A stretch of 64,000 bases of DNA from Wukongibacter sp050859025 (lineage in GTDB: Bacteria; Bacillota; Clostridia; Peptostreptococcales; Caminicellaceae). The notes below the pieces were generated by a model, which was not told where the DNA came from, did no database searches, and worked only from the letters and a program-made list of their open reading frames with translations. The position numbers and the translations under genes are program-made. Where the stretch lies: NCBI RefSeq assembly GCF_050859025.1, contig NZ_CP138200.1, forward strand, positions 3,534,001 through 3,598,000. Reading direction: 5' to 3'. Positions within the stretch are counted from its first letter, which is position 1, and the number at the start of each line of letters is the position of its first letter. Positions 42,862 to 50,462 of this stretch are shown piece after piece.

Positions 42862-44337
42862 TTGGAAATAAGCAATAATAACAATTATCTTTTGAAAATA
42901 GATTCATATGTTTATCATTTTTATTTATTAAGCAATATATTATACTTAAAAATAACTAGAGATAGTATAAATACAATAAGCACTATTTCTGAGAATATAT
43001 CTAATTTTTCTGTAAGTATGGATGCTTCTGGTTCAATCAATATTGCCTGTATTAATTCATCCGGTAATTTGATACTTTTTTCAAATAAGTCAAATTCTTG
43101 GAAAAAAAAAATAATAGCAAATCTATATACAAACTCTTATAAGTATAAAAATTTGAAAATCTATTCTACCGAAAAAAATATCCATGTATTACTACTAAAA
43201 TCAGATAATTCTCAAAGTAAGTATTGGTTAATATTACATTATGTAATCATTGATAATGTATGGCACAGTAATGAAGTTGCAAAAATAACCACAGATAGTA
43301 ACATGCCTTTTTACAAAACAGACATCGATACATATCAAAATCTTCATATAGTTTATAAATCCTATGAAAACGACAAAAGTCAACTGTTTTATAAAACATT
43401 TAACAATAAATATAGTAAATGGAGTGTTGCTGAAAGACTTAGTTCTAAAGGTAATAATGTCATTAATGCAAATCTTCTATGTGACAGGAAAAATAATATT
43501 TATATTGTTTGGTCCATCATATATAACAAAAACATAAAAATTAGCTTTCTAAAAAAGAAAGTTGACTCTAAACTCCATAATTCATGGAAAAAGGTTGAAA
43601 ATTTCCCCTATAATATATCCAATTTAACCTATCCTATTCTATTGCAGCATGGTAACAATATAAAGCTTTTATGGAAACAAAATTCAAAAATTCATTTTAC
43701 TGCAACTAATATTACAAAAAATGTGTGGAATCAAATAGAAACAATATCTATTGAAAATAGAAATTTGTTTCCTGTAACTTATATTGCATATAAAAACAAT
43801 ATAGAGACAATAAAAGCTTCTTTAACATATTGTCTTTATACTAATCAAAAAATGCTTATATATGGAATAGATAGTATGGATCCAGATAATTATAATAGTG
43901 AAAATTACGTATCCCCTAACAAAAATCATGTAAATGATAATAATATCTGTATCAGAAAAAGCTTCTCAAAGTACTTACAAAATGTTGAGAAATACTTTGA
44001 TAATAGAAAAACAATAGAGAATCTTATCCCTGAAATATTAGAAAACAATAAGGCAAATTTATATAATTCAGATACAATTAATGCTAAGGATATAAACAAT
44101 AAGCTTTTAGATCTTTATGATGAAATCCATGATCTAAAGGATAAAGAAATTTTAATCTTGAACTCTTTACTAAATATAAGAACAGATTATAATAAGTTAT
44201 TTGATAAAGTTGAAAATATATTAAAAGGCAATAATCTACAAAACCATACCCTAGAACAGAAGAATCAAGTATCATTTAATAAGATTATTGATTTATTTAA
44301 CAGGCACACTTATTCAGATAAAGCAAATCAAAAATAA
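42862..44337 (+). CDS. Beta-propeller-like protein with C-terminal coiled coil
   Basis: 491 aa from TTG (42862), eight bases after AGGAGG; the in-frame ATG at 42856 is only two bases from the RBS. Residues ~1-330 show six or seven ~45-residue beta-rich units of the pattern NLHIVYKSYENDKSQLFYKTF and NIYIVWSIIYNKNIKISF, a propeller like BNR/sialidase-type folds but without catalytic signs. The C-terminus from ~370 is a long helix with heptads (LLDLYDEIHDLKDKEILILNSLL). No signal peptide. It is related to 45567-46805 and 49385-50425. It may be a spore- or cell-surface lectin-like protein. Confidence 0.65.
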   Translation: MEISNNNNYLLKIDSYVYHFYLLSNILYLKITRDSINTISTISENISNFSVSMDASGSINIACINSSGNLILFSNKSNSWKKKIIANLYTNSYKYKNLKIYSTEKNIHVLLLKSDNSQSKYWLILHYVIIDNVWHSNEVAKITTDSNMPFYKTDIDTYQNLHIVYKSYENDKSQLFYKTFNNKYSKWSVAERLSSKGNNVINANLLCDRKNNIYIVWSIIYNKNIKISFLKKKVDSKLHNSWKKVENFPYNISNLTYPILLQHGNNIKLLWKQNSKIHFTATNITKNVWNQIETISIENRNLFPVTYIAYKNNIETIKASLTYCLYTNQKMLIYGIDSMDPDNYNSENYVSPNKNHVNDNNICIRKSFSKYLQNVEKYFDNRKTIENLIPEILENNKANLYNSDTINAKDINNKLLDLYDEIHDLKDKEILILNSLLNIRTDYNKLFDKVENILKGNNLQNHTLEQKNQVSFNKIIDLFNRHTYSDKANQK

Positions 44338-44365
44338 ATAGAATTAACGGTGCAAAATACATTTT

Positions 44366-44465
44366 ACCTAGTTAACTACCATAGTTAGTAAAACAAAAAT
44401 ACAAATTTTCAAATTCCTAATTGATATTAATATCCCTACTCGAATAACTAGCTCACAGATTAGTT
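44366..44465. repeat. Repeat family 3, divergent copy
   Basis: ACCTAGTTAACTACCATAGT, TTGATATTAATATCCCTACTC and CGAATAACTAGCTCACAGA follow the order of family 3 blocks with many changes. It ends at the stop of the minus-strand transferase. Confidence 0.4.
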
Positions 44466-45191
44466 AATATTTAAATGATATCTTCCTTTTTCTTTGTAAA
44501 ATTCTTTTATATTATTTCTAACTAATTTGGTACAATTAATTTTTTCTAGGTTATCAACTTTCTTGCAATGATTTTTATTATGACTTCTGGTTTTAACTAA
44601 TGGTTGATGTATACAATAGAACTCATAGTATTTGCCTAATCTTAGCCATAGATCATAATCTTCAGCATATCTGTAGCTTGAATTAAAAAGTCCAACCTCA
44701 GATAAATAATCCTTTACTATCATAACTGTAGAGGTATTAATATAGTTATTATGCCATAAATACTGCAATGCTTCTGCATGTGAAGATTTTTTCTTACACC
44801 TAAAATGATAGTATACTGAAGCTAATGTATTATTTACGTATAAAAAGTCGGAATGTACTAAGCCTGTGTCTCTATTATTTTCCAATATATCAACTTGAAT
44901 ATCCAGCTTTTCAGGTAGAAAAGCATCGTCAGCATCCAAAAAACTTATGTATTTCCCTTTTGATTTCTCTATTCCAAAGTTTCTTGCTGCTGCAGGACCT
45001 TGATTTTTAATATAATAATATGAAAGTATATCTCCATATTTTTTCAATATATCATCAGTTCCATCGGTTGAACCATCATCAACTACTATTATTTCATAGT
45101 CTGTATATGTTTGTTTTAAAATGCTATCTACTGCATCACATATATATTTTCCATAGTTATAAGTTGGTATTATTACACTAACCTTAATCAC
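44460..45191 (-). CDS. Family 2 glycosyltransferase
   Basis: 243 aa. Textbook GT2 start VSVIIPTYNYGKYICDAVDS, then VVDDGSTDGTDDIL, the DxD in YISFLDADDAFLPEKL, and YRYAEDYDLWLRLG for the catalytic base. Soluble. The GTG start follows GAGGCG. It sits alone on the minus strand between two propeller genes and may modify them. Donor unknown. Confidence 0.9.
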   Translation of the reverse strand: MIKVSVIIPTYNYGKYICDAVDSILKQTYTDYEIIVVDDGSTDGTDDILKKYGDILSYYYIKNQGPAAARNFGIEKSKGKYISFLDADDAFLPEKLDIQVDILENNRDTGLVHSDFLYVNNTLASVYYHFRCKKKSSHAEALQYLWHNNYINTSTVMIVKDYLSEVGLFNSSYRYAEDYDLWLRLGKYYEFYCIHQPLVKTRSHNKNHCKKVDNLEKINCTKLVRNNIKEFYKEKGRYHLNIN

Positions 45192-45337
45192 ATTTCGCGC
45201 CTCCTCAAGAGCTGAATAATAATATAATTACAGTCATTTCATATTATGCATAGGAAATAATATTGTTACACTTTTTATAGCACATAGGAAATTATAAACA
45301 TCTTGAAATCATAGACAAATATAATTTCCGTTATGTG

Positions 45338-45439
45338 TATAGAGTTCATATAGTAAAGCTTAATTTATACATATCAAAATACTCGATGTTTCTAGGAGTT
45401 TTTGATATGTATAAATTAAGTTCTACTTGAATCTCTATA
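45338..45439. repeat. MITE family 2, copy 5 (102 bp)
   Basis: TATAGAGTTCATATAGTAAA ... TACTTGAATCTCTATA with near-perfect inner arms AATTTATACATATCAAAA / TTTTGATATGTATAAATT. It lies in the 375-base divergent gap between the transferase at 44460 and the propeller gene at 45567. Confidence 0.8.
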
Positions 45440-45444
45440 TTGAA

Positions 45445-45481
45445 AAAGTCCACCTTCAAAGTCTTTATGAGGGACTTTTTT
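45445..45481 (+). terminator. Terminator-like hairpin upstream of the second propeller gene
   Basis: AAAAAGTCC pairs with GGACTTTTT across a ~19-base loop and ends in TTTTTT. No gene ends just before it, so it may be a relic or an attenuator; it is about 85 bases ahead of the next start. Confidence 0.5.
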
Positions 45482-45566
45482 ATAAAATGCTGTTATTATT
45501 AGGTGCTATTACAATATTGTTTACATATATATGTAATAACAAACTTGTTCAGAGAGGAGGTAAAAT

Positions 45567-46805
45567 ATGAATATTGGAGATAAAAATAGATTATTTATAG
45601 TTAATAAGAACTCTGAAGAAAAATGGACATTTTTCATTTTAGAAAATTCTATCTATTACAAAACTAGTAATAAGGACTTATCTATTATAGAGGAAAAATT
45701 GGTTGAGGATGTTAAATCATTTGATATAGGTTTAGATACTGAAGAAAATATTCATATAGTTTTCGTTACAAATGGTGGTGAATTGGGTTATTTACATCAT
45801 ATTAATAAAGCTTGGACAAGAAAAATTTTAAAAAAATTCAATCCGTCATCCAATAGTATTGATTTTGTAAATATAATTGTATTTGATAAATATGTTCATA
45901 TATTTTATTCTTTTAAAAATATTATTAACAATAATCTTTTTAAAACTATCCATTTATATAATAATAGTTTGAAATGGACCTATAGTCATTTAGATTTAAT
46001 TCCTCAAATAAAAGATAGTGATCCCTATTTTATAGATTATGATACAAATGGAAATATATATTTTTTATATAAAAAGCCTACATCTAAAAATATAAATTTC
46101 TATTTACGTATTTTTTCCAGCAAAAAAAATAATTGGAAAGCCCCTACTAAGCTTCAATTAAGTCAGAATTTGCATGATGTCAAATTATTCTTTGTAGATT
46201 CTAAATCAAATTATCATCTTTTTTTTGTTTCAAATAAAATTCCATCAAATCTTTACCATATTTCTAAAACTAGTAATAATACAACAACATCGCCTAGCTT
46301 AATATTATCTCAAAACTCAGAAAGCTTAAATCATAAGGTTTTTGAATGCAACAATAAAATTTGGGTGTTATGGAAAAATACAGATAATATAAGCTACAAA
46401 TCATCTCCTGATCTTGGAATAAACTGGGAAGAAACTAAAACTTTAGCTTTAGATAATTTAAATAATATAGATTTTATAGGTTTTAAACATAGGTCAAAGA
46501 ATATTATAAAGAGCATTTCTACCTTTGGATATTTAAAAGATGATGATTTATATCTTCTAGGACTAGATAATCTAGATGATTATAACAAAAAACCAGTAGA
46601 AAATTTGGAGTTAGCAAAGGAATCCCCTGAAACCCATCAATTACTTAATCACGATAGTAACAATGACATCTTTGAAGCATCTGAAATAGAAAGTATTGAA
46701 TCTGATAATAAAAAGACTAATAATGAGGAACAGGTATATGAAGAACACATACCCGAAGATAAATCCTTTATAAATAAAATAATTGATTTTTTAAGTATGA
46801 AATAG
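45567..46805 (+). CDS. Beta-propeller-like protein with Asp-box
   Basis: 412 aa. Repeated beta-rich units (NIHIVFVTNGGELGYLHHI; YVHIFYSFKN; NIYFLYKKPTSKNINFYLRI) and one Asp-box, SSPDLGINWEE, indicate a BNR-type propeller over residues ~1-320. The C-terminal ~90 residues are acidic and low-complexity (ESIESDNKKTNNEEQVYEEH) and end in a short hydrophobic helix (FINKIIDFLSMK). No signal peptide and no catalytic Arg triad that I can see. ATG with GAGGAGG RBS. Related to 42862-44337 and 49385-50425. Confidence 0.65.
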   Translation: MNIGDKNRLFIVNKNSEEKWTFFILENSIYYKTSNKDLSIIEEKLVEDVKSFDIGLDTEENIHIVFVTNGGELGYLHHINKAWTRKILKKFNPSSNSIDFVNIIVFDKYVHIFYSFKNIINNNLFKTIHLYNNSLKWTYSHLDLIPQIKDSDPYFIDYDTNGNIYFLYKKPTSKNINFYLRIFSSKKNNWKAPTKLQLSQNLHDVKLFFVDSKSNYHLFFVSNKIPSNLYHISKTSNNTTTSPSLILSQNSESLNHKVFECNNKIWVLWKNTDNISYKSSPDLGINWEETKTLALDNLNNIDFIGFKHRSKNIIKSISTFGYLKDDDLYLLGLDNLDDYNKKPVENLELAKESPETHQLLNHDSNNDIFEASEIESIESDNKKTNNEEQVYEEHIPEDKSFINKIIDFLSMK

Positions 46806-46834
46806 AACAGTTACAAAAATGTAACTGTTTTTTT
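46806..46834 (+). terminator. Terminator of the second propeller gene
   Basis: AACAGTTAC-N6-GTAACTGTT followed by TTTTTCT, starting at the last base of the stop region. Confidence 0.9.
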
Positions 46835-46927
46835 CTGCAAAAATTCCACAAATTGCATGTCGTATCTTGTAGAATTACATACTTTTTTTTGCTATCATTA
46901 AATTATACTAAAAAATGGAGGATATAT

Positions 46928-47788
46928 ATGACTAATAAAAAAAACATTGTTAAGATTATAACTATAGGAATGCTTTCTACTTCTATATTAGCTTCTGTTA
47001 CACTAAACTCTCATGCCTATGATAATAATGAAAGGATTTATAAGAGAGGCAATCAAATAGTTCGTGTATATAGTTCTACTGAAAATTTAGATTCTAGCTA
47101 TTCATCCATGAATAGTAATGAAACTAGCGAAAACAATAATTCATATTCTAAAAATAGCAATTCCACTGATCAGAAAAATAACTTTTCTAGTAAAAAGAAC
47201 GACTCTTCCAATCAGTCTGAAGAAATCATTTTTACAAATGAAAAAATCTATACAAAGGGCAGTCAGATAGTACGAACCTATGGATCAAACAATTCTTCTA
47301 AAAATGATAATCAAAATAACTCCAATAATACTGCTAGTTCTAATGAAAACAATACAAATAATGCACAAAATGCCCCAACAGCATTGACTAATAATAAAAT
47401 TGACAACTTGGTCTTGAACATGCTGTCTTTAATAAACAATGAAAGAAGTAATAATAATTTAAAACCTTTAGAATTTGATAATAAACTTGCTTCTGTAGCA
47501 CAGTTAAAAGCAGAAGATATGGTTGAAAACGATTATTTGTCACATAATTCTAGAAAATATGGTAGCCTTTACTCAATGCTTAATAGTGCAGATATTAAAT
47601 ACTATAATGCAGGTGAAAATATAGCTAAAGCCTTTAGTGTAGATAGTGCTCACAAAAACTTTATGAATTCGGGAATGCACAGAAATGCTATATTAGCTTC
47701 ACACTTTACTCATGTAGGTATTGGTATAGCTAAGCAATCTAACGGAATGTATAAAATCTCTGTTATGTTTATAGAGAAAAAGAAATAA
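46928..47788 (+). CDS. Secreted CAP/SCP-domain protein with duplicated N-terminal motif
   Basis: 286 aa from ATG (46928), with GGAGG six bases upstream. A signal peptide (KNIVKIITIGMLSTSILAS, cleavage near SHA-YDN) directs export. Two copies of a ~16-residue motif, RIYKRGNQIVRVYSS and KIYTKGSQIVRTYGS, flank a Ser/Asn-rich linker. Residues ~155-286 are a CAP domain: MLSLINNERSNNNLKPLEF, DYLSHNSRKYGS, YNAGENIAKAF, and HRNAILASHFTHVGIGI, with both His and the Glu of the family. YkwD-like CAP proteins are common in sporulating Firmicutes; enzymatic role unknown. A longer upstream frame lacks an RBS. Confidence 0.88.
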   Translation: MTNKKNIVKIITIGMLSTSILASVTLNSHAYDNNERIYKRGNQIVRVYSSTENLDSSYSSMNSNETSENNNSYSKNSNSTDQKNNFSSKKNDSSNQSEEIIFTNEKIYTKGSQIVRTYGSNNSSKNDNQNNSNNTASSNENNTNNAQNAPTALTNNKIDNLVLNMLSLINNERSNNNLKPLEFDNKLASVAQLKAEDMVENDYLSHNSRKYGSLYSMLNSADIKYYNAGENIAKAFSVDSAHKNFMNSGMHRNAILASHFTHVGIGIAKQSNGMYKISVMFIEKKK

Positions 47789-47815
47789 AAGGTCTGACCT
47801 GCCTTCTATTTTCTA
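47781..47815 (+). terminator. Terminator-like stem at the 5' boundary of the group II intron
   Basis: AGAAATAAAAGG pairs, with one bulge and one mismatch, with CCTTCTATTTTCT. It begins at the end of the CAP gene and stops exactly where the intron begins, the usual insertion context of group IIC introns. Confidence 0.6.
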
Positions 47816-48231
47816 GTGCGACCAGCATGGTTACTAATTTGGTTGTTAAGTCTCGGTTTAATAAATACGAGTCACATATAAGGATTACTGGAGAGGAACG
47901 ACTTTATTTAACAAAACAAAGTCCGACACTCTCCAAATCTCAAGAACTAAGTTTGTCATATAGGTTAAATGAAGGCTATCCTTCTTACCTGAGAATTTTA
48001 ATACTAAGACTTAATGAATATAGTAATATAGGATTTGGCTATTGGCAAATAGCCAACAGACAAATCCTATCTGGAAGTTTAAATAACGAATATTTCAAAT
48101 CAATTTCTTATCAGAGCCTATTGGCTAGATATCAGAAAATGCAAGTAACTTAATGAACCGCCAAGTACCGAATAATATACTTGGTGGTGTAAGATATCGA
48201 GAAAATTATTTGATTTTCCCTCCTACTCAAT
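47816..48231 (+). mobile_element. ORF-less group IIC intron
   Basis: 416 bases. The 5' end is GTGCGACCAGCATGG, with the group II GTGYG start. Internally ATTTAACAAAACAAAGTCC matches the strongly conserved domain I segment of the Oceanobacillus group IIC intron. Domain V is recognisable (48153 onward): AACCGCC with the CGC triad, then a stem closing CTTGGTGGTG. Domain VI follows and the 3' end CCTCCTACTCAAT fits. No reverse transcriptase is encoded and the whole is the size of an IIC ribozyme core (~400 nt). Two C-A mismatches below the domain V tetraloop suggest weak or lost activity. The 108-codon frame inside (47827-48153) is not a gene. Confidence 0.85.
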
Positions 48232-48254
48232 TTGTTTAAATTGATAAGTCTACT

Positions 48255-49127
48255 TTATTCAATAACTTCTACATTAACCTGCTCAGGGAATAACCTTGGG
48301 AACTCGACACATAATCCGCCTTGTTCTTGTTGGTCACAGAATCCAGTAGATAATACACAAAGCTGTACAGGTACTTTAACTTTCTTTTCGCAAATCAAGC
48401 ATAATACTAAAATACCATTTACATCTAATCCACCTGAGCCATCTGGAGTAAGACTATCTGTACCTAACGGTAATACAAAGTCACATAGGATTGCACAAAA
48501 CTCTGCTAAAGATGGTTTCATTGCTGCAAAGGTTGATGGTATACATAGTTTAACAAATTTTCTTAATGTAAAATCATCAAAGTCAATCACTACATCATTA
48601 CAAAAAGTTCTTTTTGTTTTATCAGGCAAAAGAATTGTTCCTGAAATTGTAACAAGAACTTCTCCTGCAACTGTAATCTCTTGATCTACGATTATTGGAG
48701 TACCCCGACCTAATTCATCACATTCTGAAGTGTCTATGAATGATAAATCAATTTGTTCTATTCCACCAGGGCCAGTTGGAGTAGGACCAACTGGAGGAGT
48801 TACACCGTTGATAGTTAATACTGTTGGTGTAACAGTCGTGCCTGTAGACCCACCTTTTGGCTTAGTAGTGCAATTTACTGTAACTTTTAAAATTTTTGAT
48901 CCAGTTGGAACACAAAATCCTAGATCAGTTGATGTCAAATTGAAGCTTACAACTTCATCAGTTTCATCTTTAATAACTACTGAATCATAAACTTTTTCTA
49001 CAAATATACATTCAGATACTATAACTTCTGGATCATACGTTTCTGGAGTTATACAGCCTGTATTTGCTGTACAACAGTTATCTTTGTGATGTAATGCTCC
49101 TGATTGGCCATATACATTTTTAGCCAT
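48255..49127 (-). CDS. Cysteine-rich surface or spore-coat-like protein
   Basis: 290 aa with 16 cysteines, including CC near the N-terminus and the cluster FCAILCDFVL ... VLCLICEKK. Two beta-rich halves are joined by a Gly/Pro/Thr linker (~residues 92-127: GGSTGTTVTPTVL ... GPTPTGPGG). No signal peptide, so it would be assembled from the cytosol, as spore-coat or exosporium proteins are. The AAAGGAGG RBS is strong. Family not recognised; a second Cys-rich protein is at 59078-59578. The Thr-rich linker is a possible glycosylation site, by inference. Confidence 0.7.
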   Translation of the reverse strand: MAKNVYGQSGALHHKDNCCTANTGCITPETYDPEVIVSECIFVEKVYDSVVIKDETDEVVSFNLTSTDLGFCVPTGSKILKVTVNCTTKPKGGSTGTTVTPTVLTINGVTPPVGPTPTGPGGIEQIDLSFIDTSECDELGRGTPIIVDQEITVAGEVLVTISGTILLPDKTKRTFCNDVVIDFDDFTLRKFVKLCIPSTFAAMKPSLAEFCAILCDFVLPLGTDSLTPDGSGGLDVNGILVLCLICEKKVKVPVQLCVLSTGFCDQQEQGGLCVEFPRLFPEQVNVEVIE

Positions 49128-49384
49128 ATCGTAGCTAACCTCCTTTAAAATTTTGATGATTATCGATTTTTCTTATTATCGATATCTCCTTATTTTTAAT
49201 AGCGTACTTTCTTCCATTGTATTCATCCAGCACATAAAGTGTGAATAATTTTGAGTGACATTTAATTTAATTGTCTACTTTAGTATATGAGATACATTTA
49301 TTAATCGTTACATACTCATAGTTTTTTTTTGGAGGAATATATTTTAAATAGAATTAAAACTTTTTCAAGGTTTGGAGGGAGAAT

Positions 49385-50425
49385 ATGACGTTCATTAACA
49401 CGATTCAAACAATTCTAAGAAAATCTAATGGAAATATCTTGAATTTTTATGTAAGGGATAAAGTGTTATTTTATAGAGAATTTATCTTTAAACAAGGATG
49501 GCAATCCCCCAAAGAGTTTATCGAGGATGTAGAACATAATCAATTAGATATCAAGATAGATAGTAATGATAAGGTTTATGGAATTGTACATGTTAAATCC
49601 GGTGAAGTTATATATCTTTATACAAAAAACAATATTATGTATAAAGAGAAGTTATTTGAATACGATACTGGAAAATACACAATTAAGTATCCTTATATTC
49701 AAAAAAATGACTCAGATATTCATGTTCTTTACTATTTACAGGATGTTACAGATAATAAGACTTGGGGAATTATAAATCATTATTATAATGGTGCGAGTTG
49801 GACACAAAATGACATAGCAATAATTAAATCATATCCTATTCTTAATCCATTTGTCGTCTCATCTAAAGATAAAAACATATCCCTATTTTATCTTGACAAA
49901 ATGAATGACGGTGAAGAAATTTTTACTATGAGTTTTGATACTTCATTTGGGACATGGAGTAAGCCACAACAAATAACTGCTACTAATAACAAAAAATTAT
50001 ATTTAAATGCTTTAAACAAAGATCTTACCTCTCATTACATAACCTGGAGCGAGTTTATTGACAATAATCTGGTAGTAAGACATATGAAATATTCATACAA
50101 AGATGATATATTGGATACATCTGAAATCAAATTACTTTCACAACCATCAAATTGCTCTTTTCCTACAATGCTATTAACTGGTGATACACTATGGAATGTT
50201 TGGGTTAAAATGAATAAGCTGGTTAGCTGCTATAGCTTCAATCATGGCGAAACATGGAGCAGTCCAAAGGTCAATATAACAAGTACTAAGGTAGATTTCA
50301 TAAGATATAAGTTTAGTTCAAATAGTAAAGATGATCTTACTAATTTTAAGGTTAATTCCGTTTTTGGAAGCTATTATCCTAAAATTTCATTTATTGGATT
50401 TGAAAACTTTCAGACTAGAACCTAA
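49385..50425 (+). CDS. Beta-propeller-like protein with Asp-box
   Basis: 346 aa. Repeated strands such as KVYGIVHVKSGEVIYLYTK, DIHVLYYLQDVTDNKTWGI and TSHYITWSEFIDNNLVVRHM, with one Asp-box-like YSFNHGETWSSP near residue 290. Same family as 42862-44337 and 45567-46805 but without their C-terminal extensions. No signal peptide. ATG with GGAGGGAG. Its terminator is the target of the neighbouring insertion sequence. Confidence 0.65.
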   Translation: MTFINTIQTILRKSNGNILNFYVRDKVLFYREFIFKQGWQSPKEFIEDVEHNQLDIKIDSNDKVYGIVHVKSGEVIYLYTKNNIMYKEKLFEYDTGKYTIKYPYIQKNDSDIHVLYYLQDVTDNKTWGIINHYYNGASWTQNDIAIIKSYPILNPFVVSSKDKNISLFYLDKMNDGEEIFTMSFDTSFGTWSKPQQITATNNKKLYLNALNKDLTSHYITWSEFIDNNLVVRHMKYSYKDDILDTSEIKLLSQPSNCSFPTMLLTGDTLWNVWVKMNKLVSCYSFNHGETWSSPKVNITSTKVDFIRYKFSSNSKDDLTNFKVNSVFGSYYPKISFIGFENFQTRT

Positions 50426-50432
50426 ATAAAAA

Positions 50433-50462
50433 AGAGGTTAGATAAAAAAGCATCTAACCTCT
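50433..50462. terminator. Terminator hairpin, left copy of a 30-bp duplication
   Basis: AGAGGTTAGAT-AAAAAAGC-ATCTAACCTCT. It is repeated exactly at 51987-52016 on the far side of the insertion sequence. It originally served as the terminator between the propeller gene and the convergent DUF3343 gene. Confidence 0.85.

Noticed and set aside
42862..44337. Active sialidase
   Set aside because: BNR-like repeats are present, but no arginine triad or RIP motif is visible and the Asp-boxes are weak.
3788..45439. CRISPR array
   Set aside because: The ~104-bp repeats are dispersed singly tens of kilobases apart and are palindromic; there is no regular spacer array and no cas gene.
46853..46927. Longer start for the CAP protein
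   Set aside because: The extra 25 codons would precede the signal peptide and have no RBS; ATG 46928 has GGAGG at proper distance.
47827..48153. 108-codon plus-strand open frame
   Set aside because: It lies entirely within the group IIC intron, its product resembles no protein and it lacks an RBS; the RNA motifs explain the conservation better.
48255..49127. Collagen-like exosporium protein (BclA type)
   Set aside because: The Gly/Pro/Thr linker is short and has no regular GXX triplets; cysteine richness is the stronger trait.
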